A DNA stretch of 64,000 nucleotides, taken from positions 39,909 through 103,908 of the forward strand of contig CAKNJR010000004.1 in assembly GCA_930986425.1 (NCBI GenBank), given 5' to 3'. The notes beneath the pieces were generated by a model that was not told the origin of the DNA, ran no database searches, and worked only from the letters and a program-made list of their open reading frames with translations. Source of the DNA: an uncultured Clostridium sp. (GTDB lineage: Bacteria; Bacillota; Clostridia; TANB77; CAG-508). Shown here piece after piece: positions 36,752-48,000 of this stretch (within the stretch, counting starts at the first letter, position 1; every line of letters starts with the position of its first letter). A program made the translations under genes and the position numbers.

Positions 36752-39077
36752 TTAACGATTTTCTTTTTCGTACATATTCATTATTTTTTTAGCAAACTGA
36801 CTAGATAATTTTTCTGAAAAATCTTCTTTAGAGAATGTTCCAAAAACTGCACAAAATGCTAGTACAGTGGCTTTGTTTAAATCTGTATATTCTTGTGCTT
36901 TTTCCTTAATTTTATTTTCTACTATTGTATCTACTCCAATTCCTTTAATAAATGAACTTATACGATAATTATTGTATATTTGTCCTCCATAATATGCCGC
37001 AAATATTTTGTAAATTTCTAACTCTCCCATTATTAGACCTGCTATATTGACTGCATCAATATCTTGCTCTAAATCTACCCATCCAAATCCAGTATCTTCT
37101 GCATCTTTGAACCATAAGCTTTGAGCGAAGTCGTCTTCTGTACATCCAATTAGTCTATAGACGTCGATGTCAGAACATAGGTGTTTACGTTTTATTTTTT
37201 CTATCTTACCTCCTAATTGAAGTAAATCTCCTGCCCATCCTGTCAAATCATTTAATTCTTGGTCAAATACAATGAAACGATATAGCAATGAGCTTATACT
37301 TGCTGCTAAATGTGTTATTTCCATTTCGCCGTATTCAGATGGTACTTTTATATCTTCTCTTCTCATTCCGTCTGTAAGTCTTGAATCTAGAAATGCTATA
37401 TAATCTTGGTCTACATCTCCTGCCACCCAGTCCCAGAAAGAACCTACGTAAGAAGGTACGTTTCTTAAATAATCCATAATATTTTTATTTTTTTCAATTA
37501 TGTTCCATCCTTTATTGTTTTTCTCAGAATACTCATCAGTTAAATCATATAAGTTTTTCATTTGATTATATAATTTTTCTATATTGCTTGATTCCTCTCT
37601 AATATGGTCTGCTGCTTCTATTTTCCCATTATAAGTTACCTTATCTATGTCAAAATCATTGTTAAAATTACTAATTTCGCAATATTGGTCATAGCACCAA
37701 TTACTTGGCATCTTTTGTCCTATATTACAAGAATATCCACTTGACATATCTGCGACAAAACTACTAACGCTTAATTTAGCATTTGATACTTCTGTACATA
37801 CTAATCTTGGACCATATATTCCAACTTTATAGTCTGTGTTCAAAGTATCATTTATTCCCCTAAAGAAAGGAATTATATATTTTGAAATTTGGTCAGCATA
37901 TACATCTAAATCAACAGCAAAATAAATTACTGCTCCTTTTGGAATTTTATGTTTAATGGCACATTCTGATGCATTTAATCCGGCATTGAATCCTTTAACA
38001 TAACTAAAATCACTAATCTCTCTATTGTTTTCTTGATAAATAAAGAAAGCTTTTAATCCCGCATTGAATATTCTCTGTAATTCTCCTTCTCTTAATTCTT
38101 TGAAACTACCACCGATTAATATATCTCCCTACTACCTCATATCCATTATTTTTCAATACATTTGCTCTTTCCTCGGTAATTTCAAATCTAGTATCGCACG
38201 CATTAGCAGCTCTAGAAGTGTCTCCTGAGCTAACAGCTAATGCAAACCAAGTTTGTGCGCCAACGATTCCATCAGCATCTAGATTCATTAGAGTTTGAAA
38301 GTTAATGACTGCCGTTTTTGCTCCATTTCCATAAATGCCATCAAATCCATTTGGGTCAAAGCCATTTAAATATAATAAATATTGAAGTAAGTATATCAAA
38401 TTTCTATAACCTGAACCAATATTTATTACAGGTAAAGCATTTTTTGTACCATTTCCCCAGACACCATCAGCGTCAACTCCAATTTCAAATTGTACTGCTT
38501 TTTTAATAGCATTATTTGTATTTCTATCATATAGTCCATTAGTTGCTAAATAATCTCCCATCATATTTAAATATTTTCTATTTAGTTCTTGTTGTATTTC
38601 TCGTACTTTTACATTATATTCATTTCCTGTTGTAGTATAAGCCTCTGTAGTTAGAATAGCCTTAACATCAATAGCTCGTACAATTCCATTAGGATTTTCT
38701 ACACCTAATTGTGATTTCATTAAGATAATTCCTGTTTCTGTTTCGGCCGAAAAAATCTCCATATCATCCCAGTTACCTGATATTCCTCTGCAAAATAGTC
38801 CTCCATTTATTATAAAGTTTATATTCTTCATTTTTTGTGTACTTGGAGTAATATCTTTTGATAAGCCATTTGGATACATTTCATCAAAAGCCGCTTTTGT
38901 TCCAGGTCCCATAGCTCCATCTACATCAACACCCAATTCTATTTGTAAGGCTCTTATTAATCCTGCCACTGTATTATTACCTGTAATTCCATCTTCCTTA
39001 ATTGTTACCCAATTTTCATCGTCTTTATAAACACTATTTAACCATATTTGTATTTCACTAACTTTAGTATCTGCCAT
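36752..39077 (-). CDS. Peptidoglycan-binding and GH-like (Rv2525c-type) protein, one CGG recoding site
   Basis: 774 aa from MADTKVSEIQIWLNSVYKDD; GAAGG lies 8 nt before the ATG. Three peptidoglycan-binding repeats (ELGVDVDGAMGPGTKAAF; EIGVDADGVWGNGTKNAL; LMNLDADGIVGAQTWFAL) precede EVVGRYIN. Codon 322 is CGG (38112-38114). In frame, TGG TAG follows; skipping C gives GGSFKELREGELQRIFNAG ... KAFFIYQENN, the start of a DUF1906/Rv2525c glycoside-hydrolase-like domain that runs past IPKGAVIYFAVDLDVYADQ into the 363-aa ORF 36752-37843. The last 250 residues are helical. No signal peptide, like its lysis-module neighbours. Confidence 0.85.
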
Positions 39078-39218
39078 ATAATTACCTTCTTTCTCTTTTA
39101 TATTCCTTAAGATATTGGCCAAATCTTATAAGTTAAATAAAGTTTATCAGATATATAAAATTGTTTTTATTTTGTTTATTAAAATGGTATAAAGTGTAGT
39201 AAAATCTTCAAAAATAAA

Positions 39219-39251
39219 TAAGTGATATCTTAATAAAACTAATATCACTTA
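39219..39251 (-). terminator. Terminator after 39264-39710
   Basis: 10-bp stem TAAGTGATAT/ATATCACTTA with a 13-nt loop near the leftward stop. Confidence 0.6.
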
Positions 39252-39263
39252 CTTTTTTCAATT

Positions 39264-39710
39264 TTATTTTTTCTGTAATTTTCTTTTTTGTATAAATTTA
39301 CTTAATTCTATGCTTCCATAAATTACTGAAATTACAATTATAATCAGTGCTATAATTAATTCATTACCTGCAAGTTCTCCCTCACTGTAACCATTTTGAA
39401 TAATATATCCTCTTAATTCTATATTTGAGTCCTCTCCATATATTATTTTGTCTTGAAAACCATTTTTATATTTTATAATTAAATACCAGTCTCCTAATCC
39501 TCCCATGTATCCTATTTTTTCTACCGTTTCTGGTAATTTATCCTCTTCTTTTAATAATTCATTTACTTCACTTATATTTTTTTCATCTACTTTTAAATAA
39601 TAACTATCTCTAAGCCATCTAATAGAATTATATGGTATAGATATTACGGATATTATTACTATTATTATAATAATTATATTGAATGCTCGTTTAATCACTT
39701 TTCCCTCCAA
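39264..39710 (-). CDS. Two-helix membrane protein, hypothetical
   Basis: 148 aa. An N-terminal helix (FNIIIIIIVIISVISI) and a C-terminal helix (ELIIALIIIVISVIYGSI) flank an extracellular domain of about 85 residues with GYMGGLGDWYLIIKYKNG. No family recognised. GGAGGGAAAAG precedes the start. Confidence 0.65.
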   Translation of the reverse strand: MEGKVIKRAFNIIIIIIVIISVISIPYNSIRWLRDSYYLKVDEKNISEVNELLKEEDKLPETVEKIGYMGGLGDWYLIIKYKNGFQDKIIYGEDSNIELRGYIIQNGYSEGELAGNELIIALIIIVISVIYGSIELSKFIQKRKLQKK

Positions 39711-39870
39711 TTATATAAAATCTATAATAAGAATTTTATCATAAACTCTTAATTTAAACAATATAAAATAATTAAATAATAAAATCTATTTTATTGTTAT
39801 AAAAAGCCTATCACATTAATATGTCTGTAAAATGATTTAGTAAATATATGAATCACAAAGCAATCAAAAG

Positions 39871-40374
39871 TTATTCATCTTCTGTTATTTCATCATTTAC
39901 AATATCTAGTCCTGGATAAGTGCAATATAGAAATGGTATGTCACAATTTATTTTCTCTACATCTTCACTGTCGGGAAATGCTAAAATGAGTCTATCAGCT
40001 TTAGGAAGGTATAGGGGAGAGTTAACTAATTTTATAATACCTTTTTTATTACCCTCATCTGCAACAATTACATGATATAATAAATTATCTTTTGTCAGAA
40101 ATGTAATATAAATTGGGAAATTGTTTCTATGAAATGTTACATATCTACCTTTATACCTACATAGAATATCTAATGCAACCAACATATTTTCATCTATTTT
40201 TTTCGTGTTATGAACGAATATGTCTCCTTTTTTACTTATTACATTATTTGATAAAATACTATTAAAATTATTGTTATATTCGTCAAACAATCTTTGTAAA
40301 TGTTCTAATTTTGCAGAACCAAAATCCTGTAAAAAATTAATTACTTTTTCATCTTTTTCTTTTATTTCAATCAC
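39871..40374 (-). CDS. Hypothetical ICE protein (DUF5697-like)
   Basis: 167 aa. The N-terminal winged-helix-like segment KVINFLQDFGSAKLEHLQRL resembles DUF5697-type proteins from clostridial conjugative transposons. The C-terminal half is alpha/beta (YVTFHRNNFPIYITFLTKDN). It is the last gene of the conjugation operon. Assignment rests on pattern only. Confidence 0.6.
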   Translation of the reverse strand: MIEIKEKDEKVINFLQDFGSAKLEHLQRLFDEYNNNFNSILSNNVISKKGDIFVHNTKKIDENMLVALDILCRYKGRYVTFHRNNFPIYITFLTKDNLLYHVIVADEGNKKGIIKLVNSPLYLPKADRLILAFPDSEDVEKINCDIPFLYCTYPGLDIVNDEITEDE

Positions 40375-40383
40375 CTTCTTTTA

Positions 40384-41178
40384 TTAAATTATTCGCATAA
40401 GATAACCATAAATTAACTTCTTATTTTCTTTTATTTCTGTTATTCTTATCAACACATTATCCTTATAATGTGGATAACTGTTAAATCGCGGTGGAACTCT
40501 TGCAAGAACACTAATTTTTGAGTTATCTAGCTGTACTATTATTCCACTATTTTGTTTTGGGAATGCTATTACTTTGCCTGTATATTCTCCATTTTCGATA
40601 ATATATTTTCTTATATTTTTAAAAGGATTTTCTGTAAAGTCTTTTGCAGATAGTTCAAATACATTGTTTTCAATATCAATACTCTTAATTCTAACTTTTA
40701 AATTTTGACCTGCAGAATAATTTTCTTTACAATTCACTATATATGTATGTTGTAGATTGTCTGCCTTAATAATTACTTCTTTTCCATATAAATCAACGAT
40801 AATATGCTTTTGACCCACCGCTAATATTCTTACTAATGCAGTATCATTAACTCTTAATTTAGGAAGTTCTATCTTCGAACGTAATTCCATCGCATCTTTT
40901 CTACTCGCTATTGCTATATTACTTATTTTGTCATATTCGATTACAATGAAATCTATCTCTGCTCCTAACATACCTCTGATTACAGACTTATTTACTTTTT
41001 CTATACCTAAATGTGTGCTAGGAATCAATACCTTAATTTCTCCATGCCAAACTATTGCACATGGTATATTTTTATCTTTTAATTTGTAATACTCATCTTC
41101 AATCCCACTAATTTTGCCAGTTAAAATATGTTTTTCCTCTTTACTTCTTAAAATTTCTTTTAATGTTAGGTCTTCCAA
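40384..41178 (-). CDS. S1-domain RNA-binding protein
   Basis: 264 aa. A clear S1 barrel at about residues 108-185 (ALVRILAVGQKHIIVDLYGK ... LKVRIKSIDIENNVFELSAK), preceded by a degenerate S1-like unit (KISGIEDEYYKLKDKNIPCA ... EYDKISNIAIASRKDAM). S1-like proteins are regular members of clostridial transfer operons; their job is not known. It lies 9 bp upstream of the last gene. Confidence 0.75.
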   Translation of the reverse strand: MEDLTLKEILRSKEEKHILTGKISGIEDEYYKLKDKNIPCAIVWHGEIKVLIPSTHLGIEKVNKSVIRGMLGAEIDFIVIEYDKISNIAIASRKDAMELRSKIELPKLRVNDTALVRILAVGQKHIIVDLYGKEVIIKADNLQHTYIVNCKENYSAGQNLKVRIKSIDIENNVFELSAKDFTENPFKNIRKYIIENGEYTGKVIAFPKQNSGIIVQLDNSKISVLARVPPRFNSYPHYKDNVLIRITEIKENKKLIYGYLMRII

Positions 41179-41241
41179 CTCTTCACCCCCAATAAAAAAA
41201 CATCTAGCTTTCTTGGTAAATGTTAAATATATTTTTATTAT

Positions 41242-42967
41242 CTAGAAATTATCAAAGCTTATTTTTTTAGTAACCTTTTTTACCTTTTTCATTTGTATTT
41301 GCTCAACTTTTGTATTTTTAGTCCAATCTGGATTATAATCCAAAATTGAGCTGTCACTTAATTTTTTAGCTAGTGGATGTTCTGTATACCTCATTTTATC
41401 TAATAGTAATGGCTTATTACCTCTTAAAATAGCAAGTAATTTGCTTGTAGGTAATCTTAATATTTCATCTTTATTTAGTAAATTTCTTTGTAAAGTTGAA
41501 ATACTTTTTTGACCATATTCCTCAATTTCTCCTTCTAATGAATTTTCTACCTTCAAAGATGTGGTTTCTGCTGTTGATACACCTATTAAATCACAGAAGA
41601 ACTGAGCTGTAAGAATGTCTGTTGTACCTAACCCTAATGTAACATCGCAGTTACCTATTATTTCATCAGACATTTTATTTGGATAACGGCTGTCGAGTTG
41701 ACCGTTTATTTTGAGTTATTGGTATTAGTCCGTAGGCCGTCTACTTCTAACAGTACTAATCTTTTTATTAAATTCGGGAATTTGGCCGTATATTAGCAAA
41801 TTCATCTAAAAAACAGAAAACATCCACATCACATCTTCCATTGGGTCTTGAATCGGCATATCTTACTAATTTTATAAAAAGAAAAGTATAAAATAATGAA
41901 CTTAGGAAATCATACGCTCCATTCATATCATCAGTAATGACATAATAAATGCAAGGTTCTTTTGCGGGAAGCGTCAAATCTATATCACTTGCAGATGTTA
42001 ATCGTTGTAAATCTTCATTTTGAAATGTTTGAAGTCTTGTACCTAATCCTGTGATAACACTTGCCTTTATAGTATCTGAGCCACTTGCAAATATATTATA
42101 ACTCATTTTAGCCGGATGACCGTTTGGAATACCTTTAAACATATTTTCTATTTCTTCAATGTCACCACTTGCAATTTTTTTATAAATATTTGTTAAATTA
42201 TTTTGGTCGACAAGTATTTGCAAAAAATAGAATATGAATGCCTTTAGCAAGTTTTCTTCAGCACGAGGCCAAAATTCATCTTTTCCATTTTTCTTTTGTG
42301 TATTAGAAATAATTACATTAGCACTTGTTTGAACATCGTTTATATTTTCATTCTCAGCTAACGGATTCCAACGGTCAGAATGACGCATATCTTTTAGATT
42401 AAATACTTTTACTGTATATCCAATACTTTTAAAATAGCTAGAAGTTGTCCTGTATATCTCTGATTTTGGATCAGTTACTATAATAGACTTTTTATATTTA
42501 GAAAGTTCTAATAGATTTGTTAACAAAAATGCGGTTGTTTTCATACTACCAGAACTACCAAATACGCATATATTTTTGTTGAAATAACTATCAAATGGTA
42601 GTTTTACTATTTCATTATTATATTTTCCTAAAATAATACCAGGGACATCACCAATCCCAAGAATATTTTTCATTTCACTTTCAGTCATCCAACTTGCAGT
42701 ACCATAAGTCCCATCTTCTGTTTTAAAATTAATACCTTTATTTTCGTTTTTCTTTTTTGAGGTAACAAGTAATATGTCCAATATGCTTAAAATGAAAATA
42801 ATGGCAATTACAATGCAAATAGCAGCATATAATTTATTTGTTAGTATAATGTTTTTATTAAAACATATATTTACAATTTCTATATAATTTTCTATATTTA
42901 GAACAATAACAATATTTATAATTAAAAGCAAAAATAAAAACGCATAAAAGATAACCTTTTTAATCAT
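41242..42967 (-). CDS. virD4: VirD4/TraG coupling protein with four CGG recoding sites
   Basis: 573 aa. Two N-terminal helices, Walker A FGSSGSMKTT (about residue 135), Walker B VDVFCFLDEFAN. The 0-frame stops soon after DEFANI. In-frame CGG codons at 41786-41788, 41737-41739, 41730-41732 and 41702-41704 (codons 394, 410, 412, 421), each read with C skipped, give NIGQIPEFNKK, VRSRGLGLIPITQNKG and QLDSRYPNKMSDEIIGNCD. These are the expected TraG motifs (ANIGxIP, RSRG, Q-LxxRYP, IIGNCD). Between the CGG sites the alternative frames contain stops. The ATG at 42967 overlaps the upstream stop by 8 bp. The protein delivers the relaxosome to the T4SS. Confidence 0.9.
41702..41788 (-). other. Cluster of four CGG +1 recoding sites in virD4
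   Basis: ATA CGG C, AGA CGG C, CTA CGG A and AAA CGG T within 87 nt. All four shifts are needed in series to connect the Walker B region to the IIGNCD region. Four independent random insertions would not be expected to fall each time before a GG that makes Gly. Confidence 0.88.
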
Positions 42968-43883
42968 AATAAAAAGACTCTTTATCAATATATTGTTCCA
43001 AATCTATAATGCGATAGTTACAGTTTGGAAGTTCTTTTTCTAACCTTTCCTTTAATTGTGAACTACACACAATATCCGCATTTTTATCTTTGTTTTCTTT
43101 TAAAAAATATTTTATTCTATTAACTTTTTCTGTGTCAAAAAAATAAAAGGTGTTTATATATTTATTTTTATAATCTGTGTACTCACAAAAATTATAATCG
43201 GATAAATATATATTAAACCTTTTATATTGTTCTCTTACAACATTATACCAGTCAAGACTATGTAAATATTTTAATTTTTCTCTGTTTTCTTCTGTATCTT
43301 GTATAATTAATACTTGATTCATTCCAAATGTAAAATCATTTGTTTTTATTCTATTTTCATCATTTGTTAAGATTATAATATTCTTATATTTTCTTTCCTT
43401 TTGTATATCATATAAGATTAATCTTAAGTATTTATCATTATGCCCCTCTGTAAGGTAATATGTTAAATATTCCATACTCTGTATCTCTAAAATGCCTATA
43501 AATTTTCGTGAAGTGATTGTATATTCTTCCTTATCTTTCATATCAAAAGATGGTATGAATTTTATATTTTCACATTTATTATAAAAAGCTGCTAATTTAC
43601 TAATATACAATAATCTTGGTAAATATTTTTTATTTCTATTTAATTTATTATATTCAAACCCCAATAGTTCAGCAAATTCAATCCCTAATTCAGTCAAAAC
43701 AAGGTTTGATTTTATTCTCTTTATGTATTTTTTCGAAATCAAATTACTAATTCTTTTTTTATAGTACTTTTGTGTACTAAAAAAATATTTAGTATCTTTG
43801 CTATTCAAATATTGATATTTTGAAATAAATTTTATTAAAGATATTTCTTCATAACCATTTGGAAAATTGCTCAAAAAAATCAC
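42960..43883 (-). CDS. Replication-relaxation-type winged-helix protein
   Basis: 307 aa. The N-terminus (SLIKFISKYQYLNSKDTKYF ... KRISNLISKKYIKRIKSNLV) is the winged helix of Replic_Relax (PF13814)-type proteins, and the remaining alpha/beta domain fits in length. These proteins sit beside VirD4 in many Gram-positive ICEs and are proposed to start replication or transfer. No classical relaxase is seen, so this is the best nicking or accessory candidate. Start uncertain: GTG at 43883 overlaps GGAGG, and TTG at 43874 is better spaced. Confidence 0.65.
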   Translation of the reverse strand: MIFLSNFPNGYEEISLIKFISKYQYLNSKDTKYFFSTQKYYKKRISNLISKKYIKRIKSNLVLTELGIEFAELLGFEYNKLNRNKKYLPRLLYISKLAAFYNKCENIKFIPSFDMKDKEEYTITSRKFIGILEIQSMEYLTYYLTEGHNDKYLRLILYDIQKERKYKNIIILTNDENRIKTNDFTFGMNQVLIIQDTEENREKLKYLHSLDWYNVVREQYKRFNIYLSDYNFCEYTDYKNKYINTFYFFDTEKVNRIKYFLKENKDKNADIVCSSQLKERLEKELPNCNYRIIDLEQYIDKESFYYD

Positions 43884-43927
43884 CTCCTAACAAAACATAT
43901 AGTATTTTCTATGAGTCTTACTTTAAT

Positions 43928-43980
43928 GTAAGTGGTGCGACAGCTTCGCTTTCACACCCTTACCACCACCAGTTTAAGTA
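43928..43980. other. Candidate origin of transfer (oriT)
   Basis: A hairpin GTAAG(T)GGTG/CACCCTTAC (43928-43963) with inner GCGA/TCGC is followed by CCACCACCAGTTTAAGTA. It is the only GC-rich non-coding stretch in the transfer operon and lies in a 190-bp gap just upstream of the Replic_Relax gene. No nick site is proven. Confidence 0.5.
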
Positions 43981-44076
43981 GGGAATTTCATATATAAAAG
44001 CCTTGATTTAAAAGCGTTTTAAAATTTTCATACTGTCGCAAAAATAAAAAAATTATTTTGTATAAAAACCATACTT

Positions 44077-44664
44077 TTAGCATTCTACTTTTTTCAAAAA
44101 TTGCTCCATATTTTTACTGTCTAATACATAAATTATTGTATGTGGAATTTCAGAAAATTCTCCTTTTGCACAATAAAACATTTTAGACATATTATCATCC
44201 TTGATAACACCGCTTATAATTAAGGCATCTGCAATAGGCTTTACATATTTATTGTCAATGTCCCAACCTTGAATATTATCAAATACTTTAATGTATAAAA
44301 ATACCTCATTTTTAAATAAACCACTAAATTGTTTTGTAATTTCTGCAACATTCAATAGTATTCTTTTATAAGTGTGTGTCTTTAAGTTTTTAAAACTTGG
44401 TAATGTTTCTGGTACATATATTTTTAATACATTATCTTTTAATTCTGTTTTATAATCGTTATCAATTGTTTTAATTTTTTCATATTCAAATTCAATATTC
44501 TTGTTATATACTTTTATTTCATTCAAAAGATTATATCTTACTTTTTCAAAATTTAACAAAAAGCTTTCTAACTGAGTATCCGCTATACTATTGCTATTTA
44601 AAATATTTTCTATTTGTTTATTCAAATTATCTAATTGTTTTTTTATTTTTTCATCTATAATCAT
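44077..44664 (-). CDS. RusA-like / DUF6100-type ICE protein
   Basis: 195 aa. Helical N-terminus, then a RusA-like alpha/beta domain with DNIQGWDIDNKYVKPIADAL and GVIKDDN, the acidic pattern of RusA resolvases. In clostridial ICEs related proteins are catalogued as DUF6100. AAAGGAC precedes the ATG. Catalysis is uncertain. Confidence 0.65.
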   Translation of the reverse strand: MIIDEKIKKQLDNLNKQIENILNSNSIADTQLESFLLNFEKVRYNLLNEIKVYNKNIEFEYEKIKTIDNDYKTELKDNVLKIYVPETLPSFKNLKTHTYKRILLNVAEITKQFSGLFKNEVFLYIKVFDNIQGWDIDNKYVKPIADALIISGVIKDDNMSKMFYCAKGEFSEIPHTIIYVLDSKNMEQFLKKVEC

Positions 44665-44716
44665 AAAAAAGTCCTTTCATTAGTAGTATAAAAGGGCAAA
44701 TATAGGAAAACTAATA

Positions 44717-44989
44717 TTATTCTTCTGATTTTAGAAATTCTTCATAAGCATCAAATACTGCTTCTGTTAGCTCCTTTCTAACTTCTTGATTTAAAGGATG
44801 TGCTGTATCTCTAAAATGCCTTTCTCCATTTCTAACTCTTCTTGATGGCATTGAAATAAATTTCTTGTCATCTTTCTCTAATAAAGTGATTCCTCTTATA
44901 ATAAATTTGTTATCTAAAATAACATTTGCATAGGCTAAGACAGGTCCTCCTTGTCTAGCTTTATAAATTTTTACATTTGTAATTTCCAT
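44717..44989 (-). CDS. spoVG: SpoVG-family RNA/DNA-binding regulator
   Basis: 90 aa from MEITNVKIYKARQGGPVLAY; AGGAGG lies 8 nt before this ATG. KFISMPSRRVRNGERHFRDT and AHPLNQEVRKELTEAVFDAY are hallmark SpoVG sequences. SpoVG binds RNA and DNA. Copies in ICEs probably regulate transfer genes. Confidence 0.92.
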   Translation of the reverse strand: MEITNVKIYKARQGGPVLAYANVILDNKFIIRGITLLEKDDKKFISMPSRRVRNGERHFRDTAHPLNQEVRKELTEAVFDAYEEFLKSEE

Positions 44990-45047
44990 ACTCATTTCCT
45001 CCTATAAATTTATTATTGAAGAGCAAATTTATGGGGAATAACTAAGA

Positions 45048-48000
45048 TTATTTACCTGTACGAGGTAATGTTGGGCTAGTAGGTTTTTCTGGTATATGTG
45101 TAATTGTAGTCCAATCACTATTTGCTTCAGCAGTTACACCATAATATACACCTACAGTTTTTGTGTGATTTGTAAAAGTATCTCCATCTTGTAATGTATC
45201 TAATGATTTACATTGCATAGTTGGGCTTGTACTTTCTCTAAATCCTGTTTCTACTCTTCCGAAGTCGAACATTGTTTCAACAATATATTCATCTTCAGAA
45301 AGCTCTACTGTTGTAAAGTCTAGTTCATGGTCTTCTGTTGTGTTTAAGTTTTCTTGGAATAATATATAATCTTCTGATTTATTTGTTTTATAGTATATAT
45401 CGTATTGTAAGTCTTGATTCCATGTTCCAGTTGTCATTTTTTCCAAACGAATATAATCTGTTGGGATAAAGTCATACCATTTAAAGTTTTCTAAATAAAC
45501 ATTAGAATTATTAGCTACATTCGTAAAAACATAGTTTACCTCATCTCCTGGTCGTATCTCTGTTGTTCCTTCTTTGTCTACATCGACTGTGATATCGGTA
45601 GGTACATTAACTATTTCGACTGGTACAGTTTCCCCATTGTTTACGATTTCAAACTCAAAAGTATCTTCATTTAATAAGTAGTAAACAGAGCCAGTATCTA
45701 GTTCTTTTAGATAGTATTTTCCTTTGTATAATTCATCACTCGTAGCTTTTCCGTTTTCATCAGTAATTAGTGTATCTATTAGTTCATCATTTTCATTATA
45801 TAAGCCAAATTCTGCTCCTTCTAGTTTTTTATCTTTATCTTTTGAATCTACTTTGGTTATTTCAACATAACCTTTTATTTTTTCGTTTTCAAATGTTATT
45901 TCTGTAATTTGATTTTCTTTTAACTCTACTGTAATAGGAGTGTCATTTAAAACATAATTTTCATCAGTAGCAATTTCATATAGTTTTAGCTTTTCATAAT
46001 CTCTGACAGGATATTCCTGTGTATCAGCTTCACCGTTTTCATTAGTTTTTATTATTTCAAGTGTTTTACCATTTTCATCTTGAACCTCAAAAACAACATT
46101 AGGAATACGTACTTCATGATTATCTTTATCTACTTTTATCACTTTGACTGAACCTTTTTTTAGCTCATTTTCAATTGTTACTATATTGTCTATATCTTTT
46201 TCAATTGTTATTTCTGTATCAGGTGCTAAGTTGTAATAGTTATTAGTATTTGTTTCTATAAGTTTGTATTTTTCACCTGCTCTTAAGTTTTCAATATAAA
46301 TTTCTCCATTTACATCTGTTTCATATTCTCCAATAACCTTATCAAACTCTTCAGAATATAATTGAAATTTAACTCCACCCAAAGCAATTTTATTATTATC
46401 TTTGTCAACTTTGTATATTCTCAAATTTCCCTCTGTGTGTTTATTAGTAATATCAAAAGTTTTAGCTTTTCCAGCATCTTCTGGTGAGAAACTAACTTCT
46501 AATTCATTTGTATTTATAATATAGTTCTCTATCGTTTTAGTTTCCTTTATTTCATACGTTTTATCAATAGGTAAAAGTGTAGACTTGGCATATCCATTTT
46601 CATCTGTTATTAGTGTATCAACTATTTTATTACTATCTTTCTCAATAATATTAAATTCAACACCTTCAAGTTTTATGTCTGCATAATCAGCATCTCTTTT
46701 AATAAGTTCTATATATGATGTTTTTATATCATTAGCAATTTTGATTTCTGATGTTTTATTCCATTCAACTTCTATTCTTTTTTCTTCTGTATCTAGCATA
46801 TACCATTCATTAGTAGAAATCTCTCGTAAACCAATTAGTCCTGTTCGGATATTTTCCAAAAGAATTTCTCCATTTTCATCTGTTTCAAGAGTATCAATCA
46901 ATTTGTTTTCATCTAAATTCCATATTTCGAATTCTACATTTGGTATTGGTGTTTTTTGGTCTCTACTGTCAACTTTTACAATCTTTAAACTTCCTTTTTT
47001 ATGTTCATTCGTAAGTTCTATCGTTTTTGTTTGTCCTGGTTGTATTTCTATTGTAATAGGAGTATCGTTTTTTATATAATCGTTATTCGCTGAAACCTCT
47101 ACTAATTGATAACTGCCTGCCACAATATTTTCTGCTTTAGCATAGCCATTTTCATTTGTAACTAATGTATCTATTGTTTCTCCATTTTGATTTCTTAATT
47201 CAAAACTTGTATTTGCAATTTTTTCTCCTGTTTCTGAATCTGCTTTCATTATTTCTAGACTTCCAGCATTTAACCAGTTAACGTTTAAATTTATTGTAGA
47301 TGTTGGGTCTACTACTACTTTATATCTACTTGCAAGTCTTTGATAAGATTCGTTTGTAGATTTATATATTAGAGGTTGGAATTTATATTTATGATTGTTA
47401 ATTGGTTCTGAAGTCCAACTTCCATTTACACTAAGAGGAGCTTCCAAGTGAAAATAGTCTCCTCCATTTATACTGACATTTCCCTGTTGTCTTGTACCTT
47501 TACTTTCATTTACTAATGTAACTCCTTCTTGTAAATTTACATTCAAGCTATAACTTGAATTTCCAGTCACTTGAACTGTTTGAGTTCTCTGAATATCTCC
47601 TTCTTTGTAAGCTGTTAAATTGCTTTCAGTAAAGTTTAAAGTTATGTTAGGGACAGGCATACTATTAACATAGTCAATAAAATCCTGTGCAATTCCGTTA
47701 CGATTGCCATTTACAAAATGGTCTAATGCCATAGTCGTATATACTATACCTTGAGCCTCACTATCAAAGATATAAGGCATATCTCCACCCCAGCCATAGT
47801 ATAATGTTTTTAAAACATTTTCATTATCCCAAACCTCTTCTGTAATTTCTGTACCAGATGGTGGTGTTTGCTTTCTGTGGTCTATGCAAAATGCCACTTG
47901 CCCATTAACTTGGAATTTACCAACTGTTGAGCCTCCATAACTTACTGAGCCAAAATATTCTACACTAAAAGTAGTTGCTAATATTATTACAGGCATTAAT

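Noticed and set aside
29318..39077. Intact prophage
   Set aside because: Holin and endolysin-type genes occur, but no capsid, tail, terminase or phage replication genes are present.
46741..47079. Plus-strand ORF of 112 codons inside the adhesin gene
   Set aside because: Antisense of Cna_B repeats, no start signals.
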